From Cyanobacteria bacterium M_surface_10_m2_119 (GTDB lineage: Bacteria > Cyanobacteriota > Cyanobacteriia > PCC-6307 > Cyanobiaceae): a stretch of DNA of 35,413 nt. Under the pieces are notes generated by a model. The model had not been told where the DNA came from. It worked only from the letters and a program-made list of their open reading frames with translations, and searched no databases. The stretch is from positions 1 to 35,413 of the forward strand of contig VGPU01000023.1 of NCBI GenBank assembly GCA_016882525.1. Reading direction: 5' to 3'. Shown piece after piece: positions 15,843-23,238 of the stretch (its first letter is position 1; every line of letters starts with the position of its first letter). Both the position numbers and the translations under genes were made by a program.

Positions 15843-17059
15843 TCACCGGCTGAGCTGCAGGCGGGAGAGCGCTTCAGCATCAGTCCAATCCACACGGTTG
15901 CGACCGGCGTGCTTGGCGGCATACAGGGCCTTGTCGGCCGCCGTGTAGAGGTAATCAAGGTTGTAGCCGCAGTCTGCCGTTGCTGCTGCACCAATACTGG
16001 CGGTGATCGGCAACTGGCGGCCGTTGTAGCCAACCCGGTTCATCTCCAGTTGCAGACGCAACCGCTCCAGCACCTTGCGCCCCCCCTCCTTCGAGCTGGA
16101 GAGCAGGAGGGCAAACTCCTCCCCACCAAAGCGACAGACCAGGTCATCGGGTCGCAGCACCGTGGCCAGCACTGCTGCCACCGACACCAGGGCCACATCC
16201 CCACAATCGTGGCCGTAGGTGTCGTTGATCCGTTTAAAGTGATCGATATCGAGAATCGCGAACACCAGGTCTGCGCCTCTCTCCTCCGCCTCAGCCAAAA
16301 TCTCCATCGCCGTCTCCATGAACGACGTGCGGTTGGCCAGCTGGGTGAGGCCGTCGGTCTGGGCGGCCTGGTTCAGGCGAGGGAGGAGCCGGGCCGTGAG
16401 CACATACCAGAGGGTGCCGGTGAGCAAGCCGCCCAGGAGCAGAGCCAGCACCATCAGCGCAACCAGATCCTGGGCGAAATCCGCCATCACCACACCGGTG
16501 TCGAAGTTGGCGATCACCAGAAAGGGCTGACTGGGAAGACCCAGGTCGCGGGGGGGCTGCTGCACCGGCCGTACCACGGTGAAGCTGCCGGTGCGCAGAA
16601 CGAAATCCGAGGAGCGAAATTCCAGGCACTCGGCCTGGGAGCGGCTGAAGCAGGCCACCACCTGGCGGAAATCAACGTCGTCGGTCTCCACCCGACTCAC
16701 AATGGGGTCGGTGATTCTGAGGCGGCGCCAGGCGGGACGGGAAGCGTAGGCAATCCTGCCCTGGGCATCCACCACCAGCAACACATTCATGCCATCGAGG
16801 CGGTCGGCCCGCACGGTCTGGCCTGGCCATAGGCCTCCAGCAGGCCCTGGCGGGCATCGTCACTCATCGGGGCTCGCAGGGAGGCCTCCACCACCTGAGC
16901 CGCCTGCTCCCCCTCCTGGATCACTTCCCGGTGCCGCTCCACCAGATCGATGGTGGCCAGGGCGAGGAAGATCAACGTCACACTGCCCACCCCGTAGGCG
17001 ATCAGCAGGCCACGCAGGAAAGTCGCCGACTGTCGCAGGAAGCTGGGCAGGCGAATCAT
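15843..17059 (-). pseudogene. Membrane diguanylate cyclase, frame broken by a 5-bp duplication
   Basis: The N-terminal part (ATG 17059 to about 16,820) has a membrane helix (FLRGLLIAYGVGSVTLIFLALATI) and an extracytoplasmic start. The rest, in another frame, continues the sensor region, a second membrane helix (LVALMVLALLLGGLLTGTLW) and a full GGDEF domain. That domain has CRFGGEEFALLL and, five residues before GGEEF, an RxxD inhibitory site (RPDD). The frames meet at a tandem TGGCC repeat at 16819-16828 on the plus strand. Removing one copy joins them into LLEAYGQTVRADRLDGMNV. A GTG at 16814 might still allow the GGDEF part to be made without the first helix. It overlaps the upstream sensor gene as TGATG. 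This could be a real mutation or an assembly error. Confidence 0.8.
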
Positions 17060-18528
17060 CACTGGCGGGTGTGGCGTTGGATCACGCCGACGATGTCCTG
17101 CAGGGAACCGTCGAGCTTGCGATGGGCCTGTTGCTCGGAGAGGAGGAAGGCTTCGAGCTCCACCAACGCCAGCGGCTTCCCGTCATCGACCTGGGAAAGG
17201 CGCTGGCGCAGCGCCTCACCGAAACGATCGGCATCGCTGAGGGCCTGACGGGCGGCCTCGAGCTCGCTCTCCAGACCACGCAAGGCGCTGATGGGGACAC
17301 CAGCCTGCTGCTTGAGGGTGGTGATATCGACCTGGTTGGCCACATAGAAATCGGGATTCCCCTGTGTTCCTCCCACGGGGTAAAGGGTGAGGCGATTCCA
17401 GAAGCGTGTGCCATCCTGCCTGTAGTTGACCAGCTCTCCCGTGTAGGGATCTCCAGCAGCAATGGACTCTCGGATCCTGCTCACCTCCCGCGGGTCGGTA
17501 TCAGGGCCCTGCAGGAAGCGGCAGTTGTAACCGATTGCCAGATCCTTGGAATAGCCTGTCAGGGCTGTAAACGCATTATTCACATAGATCAACGGTGCAT
17601 CGGGCTTGCGCATGTCCGCCACCGAGATGCCCACGATCGAGTAATCCACCACACTGCCGAAAATGGCGAGCTCCTGCAGCTGATCGGCCATGCGCGCGGC
17701 CAGTGCCGACTCCCGCTCATTGGCATCCACGAGCTTGCGGTTGGCCTGCTCGAGCTTGCGGCTTTGGCCGCGGAAGACGCTGGTCGCCCCGAGCGATACC
17801 AACCCCAGCAGGCCCACATAGCCGAGCAGGAAATTCAGGCGTCCGAAACCATCCACCCGCAGCCCACGGACGGTGACCTCCTGGATGCCACGCACATCGC
17901 CCACCTTCCAGTCCCGCTTGGGGGAATCGGGGTGGGCGTTGTGGCAGGTCACGCAGGCCTGACGCATCAACACCGGCGTGGCCAGGCGATAGGCGGAGCG
18001 GCCAAGTCCATTGCCCTGAAGATGGGTGAAGGTTTTGCGCTCAGGGTCCGTGCGAAAGGTCTCGAGGGCTTCGCGCTCAAACGTGTCGAGAGGCCGCGAC
18101 ACCCGCTTGGCGAAGGGATAATCGGAGATGAATTCGTAAGCAATGCGGCCATCGCTGTGGGCGTTGTCAAACAGAGCCCCCAGTTCAATCGAGAGGGTGG
18201 CGGGAATCGGGATCCCGCCGTGCACATTGCGATAGTCCTCGGTGTAGATGGCCTTACCATCCGCCGCCTGCAGGCGGGCGATCACGTTGTCGGCGTAGTA
18301 AGCGCGGATGCCGGTGGCCAGAGTGGAGATTTCATCGGCCTGCAGCTCCATCTGGGCCACGGTGGCCCCGGAAACGGCCTGAAACATCACCACCGGCAGC
18401 AGCAACAGGCTCGCCAGCAACAGCCACAGCACCGCGTCCGGGCGCACGACCAGCTGGCGGAGGCGGCGGAGCCACACCCCGGGGGTGAAGGCGTGCAACA
18501 GGTCGGGCCAGCGCCGCCGCTCAGGCAT
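17059..18528 (-). CDS. Membrane sensor with heme-binding DUF3365 and LOV domains
   Basis: The 489-residue protein starts with a cytoplasmic basic stretch and a membrane helix at about 32-50. An extracytoplasmic DUF3365 (Tll0287-like) domain at about 55-225 follows, with a c-type heme site CVTCH (Cys192, Cys195, His196). A second membrane helix covers about 230-250 (LNFLLGYVGLLGLVSLGATS). A PAS/LOV domain at about 285-405 has the flavin signature GYNCRFLQ (reactive Cys336), NYRQDGTRFWN and NQVDIT, the full set for FMN binding and adduct formation. The C-terminal part is coiled-coil-like helix. There is no catalytic output, so it probably signals to the cyclase and phosphodiesterase downstream. 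Redox or ligand sensing by the heme is inferred from the domain family. Confidence 0.88.
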   Translation of the reverse strand: MPERRRWPDLLHAFTPGVWLRRLRQLVVRPDAVLWLLLASLLLLPVVMFQAVSGATVAQMELQADEISTLATGIRAYYADNVIARLQAADGKAIYTEDYRNVHGGIPIPATLSIELGALFDNAHSDGRIAYEFISDYPFAKRVSRPLDTFEREALETFRTDPERKTFTHLQGNGLGRSAYRLATPVLMRQACVTCHNAHPDSPKRDWKVGDVRGIQEVTVRGLRVDGFGRLNFLLGYVGLLGLVSLGATSVFRGQSRKLEQANRKLVDANERESALAARMADQLQELAIFGSVVDYSIVGISVADMRKPDAPLIYVNNAFTALTGYSKDLAIGYNCRFLQGPDTDPREVSRIRESIAAGDPYTGELVNYRQDGTRFWNRLTLYPVGGTQGNPDFYVANQVDITTLKQQAGVPISALRGLESELEAARQALSDADRFGEALRQRLSQVDDGKPLALVELEAFLLSEQQAHRKLDGSLQDIVGVIQRHTRQ

Positions 18529-18594
18529 GCAGGAGCCTCATTTGATGCCTCACATACGTTAAGGGAAGCTCGACCCCCAGCCCACAGGCCTTGC

Positions 18595-19035
18595 TCAGTC
18601 GGCGTCGATACAGCTGCCACGGTCGAGCAGGCGCACGGGCTGGCCGGGAGCCTGGGCTTCAAATCGCGCCTGGCCGTCACGCTCGAGAATCAAGCGCAGC
18701 ACTTCGTTCGGGCGACTGCCGAACAGATCGTTGCGCAAGAACACATCAATGCGGTATCTGCTGGCACCGGGCGAGGCGAGGGTGCCCTTGCTTTCCCGCC
18801 CCTCGCGCAGGGCATCGGCGTGCTCGCCCCCGCCCAGCTTGTAGTCGCTCACCACGCTGGCGGTGCCGCGCTGCTCGGAGACATGCAGATGCACGGCCCC
18901 CTGCTGGCGGAAGTCGCAATCAATCATCGTGAGCAGGTCTTTGTCGGGAGCCCCGCCCAACCCACTGCACGCCGCCAGGGACAGCGGCACCAACCCGCCC
19001 GCAAGCCCGGCCAACAGACCACGGACACGCCGCAT
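18595..19035 (-). CDS. Small putative lipoprotein
   Basis: From ATG 19035 the protein has 146 residues and a clear lipoprotein signal: MRRVRGLLAGLAGGLVPLSL, then a lipobox LAAC with the Cys at residue 22. The mature part (GLGGAPDKDLLTMIDCDFRQQG, later FLRNDLFGSRPNEVLRLILERDG) has two further Cys, possibly a disulfide. No family is recognised. A longer frame from 19149 would place the signal peptide internally and is rejected. It lies 66 bp upstream of the sensor operon on the same strand, so co-transcription is possible. Confidence 0.7.
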   Translation of the reverse strand: MRRVRGLLAGLAGGLVPLSLAACSGLGGAPDKDLLTMIDCDFRQQGAVHLHVSEQRGTASVVSDYKLGGGEHADALREGRESKGTLASPGASRYRIDVFLRNDLFGSRPNEVLRLILERDGQARFEAQAPGQPVRLLDRGSCIDAD

Positions 19036-19305
19036 CGCCGAACCTGGCTGGCCGGGGGATGCTGTCACCCGGGCGACCCCAGAGCTGGCGAAAGCTGGAC
19101 CAGAACCCAGCCAGTTGCGACAGAAGGGAAGCAGGTTGTCCTCATCCATGCCTGAGGCAGCAGGCTAAACACCAGATGCGGTATTTCGGTCAGACAACCG
19201 ACGAATGTTGCCAGCCTTTAGAAACAAAACGTGAACCCTGGGGTGGCGCTCTCTCACCCTGCCCCTCCCAGGGCCGTGCACCCCGCCCCGGCGGGCCGAG
19301 GCAGC
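19036..19305. other. Divergent intergenic region
   Basis: This gap separates the minus-strand lipoprotein gene from the plus-strand repeat-protein gene. It contains a GC-rich inverted repeat (CCCGCC at 19282-19287, GGCGGG at 19290-19295) just before the plus-strand promoter. No convincing gene is seen. Confidence 0.4.
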
Positions 19306-19335
19306 TTGACCAGCCCTAGAAGGCGGTGGGATAAT
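19306..19335 (+). promoter_or_regulatory. Sigma70-type promoter of the RTX-like gene
   Basis: TTGACC (19306-19311) and GATAAT (19330-19335) are separated by 18 bp. Each differs from consensus at one position. Transcription would begin near 19342, only about 11 nt before the ATG at 19353, so the mRNA would be nearly leaderless. Confidence 0.6.
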
Positions 19336-19352
19336 GCCTAAAAATTGACGGT

Positions 19353-20063
19353 ATGGCAGGCACCACGCTCACAGCCGAGGGCTGGTCAGGCGGTTCAAGC
19401 GGCACCTGGAACAACCGGGCCAATGTCGTTGTTGACACGAAGAACGGCGTCCGCACCCGGGGAGGCGATCTCATTGATGCCCTCAAGGGCAATGATGTGA
19501 TCCGGGGTGAGCAGAAGAACAATCCCGGCGTGATCATTCCCAGGGGCCGGGAAGAAGGCGAGAAACGTGGTTTTTTACAGCTCGGAGACAACAACGACAC
19601 CATCACTGGAGTCAGCCAGAACACCCCTGGCATTGACAATCGCGGATTCATCTTCACAGGATCTGGACGCGACCTGATTACGGGTGAAGGCACCACCGCC
19701 ATCCGCAACCGGGGATTCATCTTCCTCCAGCGGGACGACGACACCGTTGATGTGCGCGAGGGCGGCATTCGCGGCGGTGGCTTCATCGATCTCGGCGGTG
19801 GCCTGAACACCTTCATCGGCTTCGGCAATCACCGCCTCTACGCCGGGGGCGTCGACACCGACAGGCTGCTGCTACCCAAGGGCACCTACACCATTCGACG
19901 CGACTCGCGGCGCCGCTACAGGGTGGAGCGGGGCGAAAACACCCTTGAACTGTTTGATTTTGACCAGGTGGGAAGCATCAACGGCGACCGCCAAGACCGC
20001 ATCACCCTGGATTCGGGCGGCATCCTGGTGGTGCGCGGTGACGGCTCCATCAACTTCAGCTGA
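19353..20063 (+). CDS. RTX-like beta-roll repeat protein
   Basis: The 236-residue protein contains tandem units of about 22-26 residues built around Gly/Asp/Asn turns: LKGNDVIRGEQ, LGDNNDTITGV, GSGRDLITGEG, QRDDDTVDVREG and LGGGLNTFIGFG. Each of several units begins with (N/R)RGFIF or GGGFID. The pattern resembles hemolysin-type Ca2+-binding (RTX) repeats, but the canonical GGxGxDxLx is imperfect, so calcium binding is only likely. There is no signal peptide; RTX proteins normally leave by type I secretion through a C-terminal signal. A good promoter lies just upstream and a terminator just downstream, so it appears to be an independent transcription unit. Confidence 0.7.
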   Translation: MAGTTLTAEGWSGGSSGTWNNRANVVVDTKNGVRTRGGDLIDALKGNDVIRGEQKNNPGVIIPRGREEGEKRGFLQLGDNNDTITGVSQNTPGIDNRGFIFTGSGRDLITGEGTTAIRNRGFIFLQRDDDTVDVREGGIRGGGFIDLGGGLNTFIGFGNHRLYAGGVDTDRLLLPKGTYTIRRDSRRRYRVERGENTLELFDFDQVGSINGDRQDRITLDSGGILVVRGDGSINFS

Positions 20064-20091
20064 GGGCCTTCTGCAGACGGGCCCAGCAAAA

Positions 20092-20130
20092 AACCTCGTC
20101 GGCCCCAGCCATTGGAGGCATGACGAGGTT
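20092..20130. terminator. Bidirectional terminator between convergent genes
   Basis: AACCTCGTC (20092-20100) and GACGAGGTT (20122-20130) are a perfect 9-bp inverted repeat with a 21-nt loop. On the minus strand it is followed by a T-run and should end the small four-Cys gene. On the plus strand GATTTGG follows, a weaker stop for the RTX-like gene. Confidence 0.65.
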
Positions 20131-20175
20131 GATTTGGCCCAGGGTGCTGATCACCACTGAAGCAAGGGCCGGCGG

Positions 20176-20382
20176 TCAGCTGTGCTGGCGCAGAATTTCA
20201 GTGCACGTGGTCACACATTCGCCATCATCGAGGGAGCAGGTGGTGATGCACTCGAAGTAGGCCTCCACGGGATCGGCGTGCACCGGCTCAGCGCCAGAGC
20301 CACCCACCAGTCCAGACCAGCCCACTCCCTGCTGGCCGGCAAGGTGCCGATCACTCCCGAAGTCAGCACGGTGGATGGTCAT
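20176..20382 (-). CDS. Small four-cysteine cyanobacterial protein
   Basis: The 68-residue protein has a variable N-terminus and a compact C-terminus DPVEAYFECITTCSLDDGECVTTCTEILR. Its four Cys follow C-x3-C-x6-C-x3-C, with the phrase EC(I/V)TTC repeated. This looks like a helical hairpin with two disulfides or a metal site. I believe similar small proteins occur in other picocyanobacteria but cannot confirm this here, and no function is known to me. ATG 20382 is the only reasonable start. A T-rich terminator follows its stop on the minus strand. Confidence 0.65.
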   Translation of the reverse strand: MTIHRADFGSDRHLAGQQGVGWSGLVGGSGAEPVHADPVEAYFECITTCSLDDGECVTTCTEILRQHS

Positions 20383-20542
20383 GGCTGATCCGCGAACAGA
20401 CCATCAACGTATGCCTGTCAGGAATCCTGCACAAGCAAGTTGAGCAGGGATACTCAGGCTGAGGTCACAGACTGTGAAGCGGCGGCACCAGCGGACGGCA
20501 CGGATGGATCGGCTGGACGAACCGGGAGCAGCGGCCGCTGGC

Positions 20543-20761
20543 TCAGGTCCACACATAGAAGAGAATGGTCGCCACCACCATCAGCAGCAACGGGATCAGC
20601 AGGGAGGTGGGAAAAACGGCAAGCAGACTGGCCAGGGAGGCAGCAAGCAGGAGCGTCACCAGAATCACCAAGGCGGTGAACAGGATTCGGCGACGGCTGG
20701 ACACGCTCGAAAGCCTCGGATTGCTCCCAGGGTATCCACCGGCACGGGGACCGTTCCCCAT
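20543..20761 (-). CDS. Small membrane protein, two helices
   Basis: The protein has 72 residues from ATG 20761 (82 from ATG 20791). A polar, basic N-terminus (SSVSSRRR) precedes two membrane helices, ILFTALVILVTLLLAASLASL and SLLIPLLLMVVATILFYVW, separated by a short VFPT turn. The positive-inside rule puts both ends in the cytoplasm. No family is recognised. It lies alone on the minus strand, divergent from the PilZ gene about 200 bp away. Confidence 0.55.
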   Translation of the reverse strand: MGNGPRAGGYPGSNPRLSSVSSRRRILFTALVILVTLLLAASLASLLAVFPTSLLIPLLLMVVATILFYVWT

Positions 20762-20966
20762 GGCTCCGCATCCCCAGGCCGATGTCGTCATGACCTGTCG
20801 TGATCACGGCTGGATGCAATGGGTTGGTGGAGTTGCACTGAATCTCTACAGTCGAGATCTGGCCCATGGAGGCCAGCGCCGCCCGCAGTCCCCGTGAAGC
20901 TCCTGTTGCTGTCATTTCAACCCCTGGGTTCCTGCGGGGCCCGGGCCATGCCGCCGGTGTGAGCTG

Positions 20967-21512
20967 ATGGACGGAGGCTTATTCAAACTCGGCAGCCAGG
21001 ATCGCCGCAGTGGCAGCGACCGGCGCGGCCAATCGCGCTTTCGCCCGGAGGACGAAACCGATGCCGCCGCCGAAGAACGCGGTGTGCTCGATTGGCTGAG
21101 CGAGGAGGAACGGGAGGATCGCCGCAGCGGCAACGACCGGCGCAGCGCAAGCGAGCGCCGGGGCAGCGTGCACAACCGGCGCGATGAGCGCCGGGTGATC
21201 CCCTTTTCGGTCGCCCCCCGCGGCGAGGTGCGCACCGCCGACGGGGAGCACTGGCACTGTTCCCTCTGGGATGTGAGCCGCAGTGGCCTCTGCCTGGTGG
21301 CCAACCAGTCATTTGAACTGACCCTGGGCTGCGAGCTGCAGGTGTCCCTCTATGAAGTGGTGGGGCTGGGCAGCATGTTCTTCAAGGCCGAGTTGCGCTG
21401 GTTTGCGACCGATGAGTTCCAGACCTATCTGGGGCTGCAATTCACCGATCCCAGCATGCTGCCCGAAGGCACCTTCCTGGAGCGCTACCTGCAGGCCCGC
21501 TTCGAGACCTGA
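20967..21512 (+). CDS. PilZ-domain protein with DRRSG repeats
   Basis: The 181-residue protein ends in a PilZ-like domain at about 70-178. An arginine cluster RRDERR (71-76) is followed by DVSRSGLCL (102-110), matching the (D/N)xSxxG motif that contacts c-di-GMP, then strands ELTLGCELQVSL, KAELRWF and YLGLQFTD. The N-terminal 70 residues carry two copies of DRRSG(S/N)DRR and further RR pairs, encoded by a 27-bp near-repeat at about 21000 and 21116. It is probably a c-di-GMP receptor, which fits the c-di-GMP enzymes 3-7 kb away. The RxxxR motif is not cleanly placed, so binding is likely but not certain. The next gene starts 21 bp downstream. Confidence 0.75.
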   Translation: MDGGLFKLGSQDRRSGSDRRGQSRFRPEDETDAAAEERGVLDWLSEEEREDRRSGNDRRSASERRGSVHNRRDERRVIPFSVAPRGEVRTADGEHWHCSLWDVSRSGLCLVANQSFELTLGCELQVSLYEVVGLGSMFFKAELRWFATDEFQTYLGLQFTDPSMLPEGTFLERYLQARFET

Positions 21513-21533
21513 CCCCCCCTTGTCCAGCCAGCG

Positions 21534-22022
21534 ATGACCAACAGCCTCGCGCCCGAGACCATCCTGGAGCGGGAACGCCAGAGCCGCCGCCAGGGATCGG
21601 GACTCGAGGCCGGTGACCTGGCGGGTCGATGGCGCCTGGTGGAGCTGTGGAGCCGGGAAGGCACGCCCCTGCCACGTCAGGCCTCCGCACTGGCCTGGCT
21701 AGGGGCCAGCCTGCAACTCACGCCCCACGGCGAAGGCGACAGCCGCGCTCTGGAGGTGGGCAATGCCGTGCGGGTGGGCGGGCTGCGGCTGCAGTTCCGC
21801 GGTGAGGGGCGGCTCACGGGGCGGCGGCCCCTGCTGCGCTTCAGCTTCCAGCAACTGGAGCTTCACCTGGGAAACCGACTCCTCTGGCAACGCCATCTGG
21901 CCGCACCCGCCCCCGGGGGCGAACCCTTCTTTGCCCTGATCGCCCGGGGCATGGACGGGGATGGCCCCTGGTTGCTGGCCCGGGGCCGCGGGGGCGGCCT
22001 GGCCCGCTGGCGTTGCCCCTGA
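21534..22022 (+). CDS. Conserved hypothetical protein, possible lipocalin-like fold
   Basis: The 162-residue soluble protein begins with a charged helix (ETILERERQSRRQGSGLE). The body GDLAGRWRLVELWSREG, LGASLQLTP, VGGLRLQFRGEG, LLRFSFQQLELHLGN and PFFALIARG alternates strands in the way of PAP/fibrillin or lipocalin-like barrels ('L.G.W.L' start, 'ARGRGGGLARW' end). This is a weak structural impression, not a family match. It follows the PilZ gene by 21 bp on the same strand and is probably co-transcribed with it. No membrane segments are present. Confidence 0.6.
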   Translation: MTNSLAPETILERERQSRRQGSGLEAGDLAGRWRLVELWSREGTPLPRQASALAWLGASLQLTPHGEGDSRALEVGNAVRVGGLRLQFRGEGRLTGRRPLLRFSFQQLELHLGNRLLWQRHLAAPAPGGEPFFALIARGMDGDGPWLLARGRGGGLARWRCP

Positions 22023-22044
22023 AGGTGACGCCTCTCCTGGCGCG

Positions 22045-22275
22045 TCAGCCGCGCAACTGCCGGGCCAACAGGGTGTAGAGATAGTCAGGATCGCGATAGT
22101 GACCGGGCAGACAATGATGCAGCGTTGCCAGACGCTGCCAGCACACCGTTCGCCTCACCTTGGCGATGGTCTTTCCCTCCTGAATCAACAAGCGCAGCGC
22201 TTTACAGTAGAGAGAGTAATTCGCCTCAAGTTCAGCAATCGTGAGGCGTGGGGCTTCCGGTGAGCTGAGAGTCAT
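22045..22275 (-). CDS. DUF3136-family small protein
   Basis: The 76-residue protein reads LTIAELEANYSLYCKALRLLIQEGKT, then KVRRTVCWQRLATLHHCLPGHYRDPDYLY. This fits DUF3136, a short helical family known from picocyanobacteria such as Synechococcus and Prochlorococcus. Its function is unknown to me. It begins with ATG 22275 and converges with the preceding plus-strand gene, 22 bp apart. It supports the picocyanobacterial origin of the window. Confidence 0.75.
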   Translation of the reverse strand: MTLSSPEAPRLTIAELEANYSLYCKALRLLIQEGKTIAKVRRTVCWQRLATLHHCLPGHYRDPDYLYTLLARQLRG

Positions 22276-22397
22276 GGCGCTGATTCCTGGGTCGTGACAC
22301 CCGCAGACCGGCCTGGTTGGCCAGCCTGGTTGACCTTGGTGTCACTCTGCGCCCAGTGGCAGGACCACCGATCCCCCCATCCGGGGACAATCGCCGT

Positions 22398-23084
22398 TCA
22401 GAGCTGCACCATCCCGCAACGCATTCCCTTGAGCACCGCCTGCAGGCGGTTGTTCACATCGAGGGTTTTGAGCAGCCGTTTGGTATAGATTTTTGCGGTT
22501 TCTTCACTCACCACAAGCTGCTCTGCGATTTCCTTGTCGCTGAGGCCGCTGGCCAACAGATCGAGCACCTCATATTCCCGCGGGGTCAGTCGCGGACAGC
22601 TGAGGTAAGGGAGATTGCCGGAGCGCAGTGAGGGGCTGCGGTAGCTGTGGTGTCCCATCACCGCCATCACGGCGGCCTGCAGGGGGCGCTGGTCACCGAT
22701 GAAATCGGCCTCCGCCACCACAGCCTCCAACCAGGGAGCATCGACGTACTGGGCGGGGATCACATCCCCGAGAGCGAGCACCACCACCCTGAGCTGGGGC
22801 TGGGTCTCCCGAGCCTTGCGCGCCAGCTCAAAACCGCTGCCGGTCTCCAGATAATCGGTGCAGATCAGCAGTTCATAGGGCTCGCGGCCCAGGTACTCCA
22901 GGCAGGTGGGGGCATCGGTGACCGCGCAGCCAATGCGGGTGCGGTCCTGGAAGCTCTCACACACCGCCCGCAGCAGGAAGCGCCCCTTCATGGCAATGGC
23001 CACCTTGCCCTGAATCGCCACCGACAGCAGCACCTGGTCGAGGGTGGTGCCCTCCAGGCTGCCGAGAAAGGGAGTGAGGTCCAC
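22398..23084 (-). CDS. LuxR-type response regulator with atypical receiver
   Basis: From GTG 23084 the protein has 228 residues; GGAGG lies seven bases upstream, which decides this start over the longer TTG frame. The N-terminal receiver-like domain has the phosphoacceptor strand YELLICTDYLETGSGFEL (Asp77). However, the paired acidic residues after the first strand are replaced (AMKGRFLLRAV) and the usual Lys near the end is not evident, so phosphorylation is doubtful. The C-terminal LuxR helix-turn-helix is complete: LTPREYEVLDLLASGLSDKEIAEQL, SEETAKIYTKRLLKTLDVNNRLQAV. It is a DNA-binding regulator. It is directly upstream of hypE on the map but 154 bp past its stop, and control of the hyp genes is not shown. 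Confidence 0.85.
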   Translation of the reverse strand: MDLTPFLGSLEGTTLDQVLLSVAIQGKVAIAMKGRFLLRAVCESFQDRTRIGCAVTDAPTCLEYLGREPYELLICTDYLETGSGFELARKARETQPQLRVVVLALGDVIPAQYVDAPWLEAVVAEADFIGDQRPLQAAVMAVMGHHSYRSPSLRSGNLPYLSCPRLTPREYEVLDLLASGLSDKEIAEQLVVSEETAKIYTKRLLKTLDVNNRLQAVLKGMRCGMVQL

Positions 23085-23238
23085 CGAACCGCCTCCGGCT
23101 GGGCCGGGTTCTGACCTGGATCCTGCACCAACGGCAGGCCCGCACGCGGATCCCCCGCCCAATTACCCCCATTTGGGGACGTGGAACACAGGCGACTTCG
23201 TAACGCAGCCGGCCCTCAGGTCCTCAGCGCCTGCCGCC

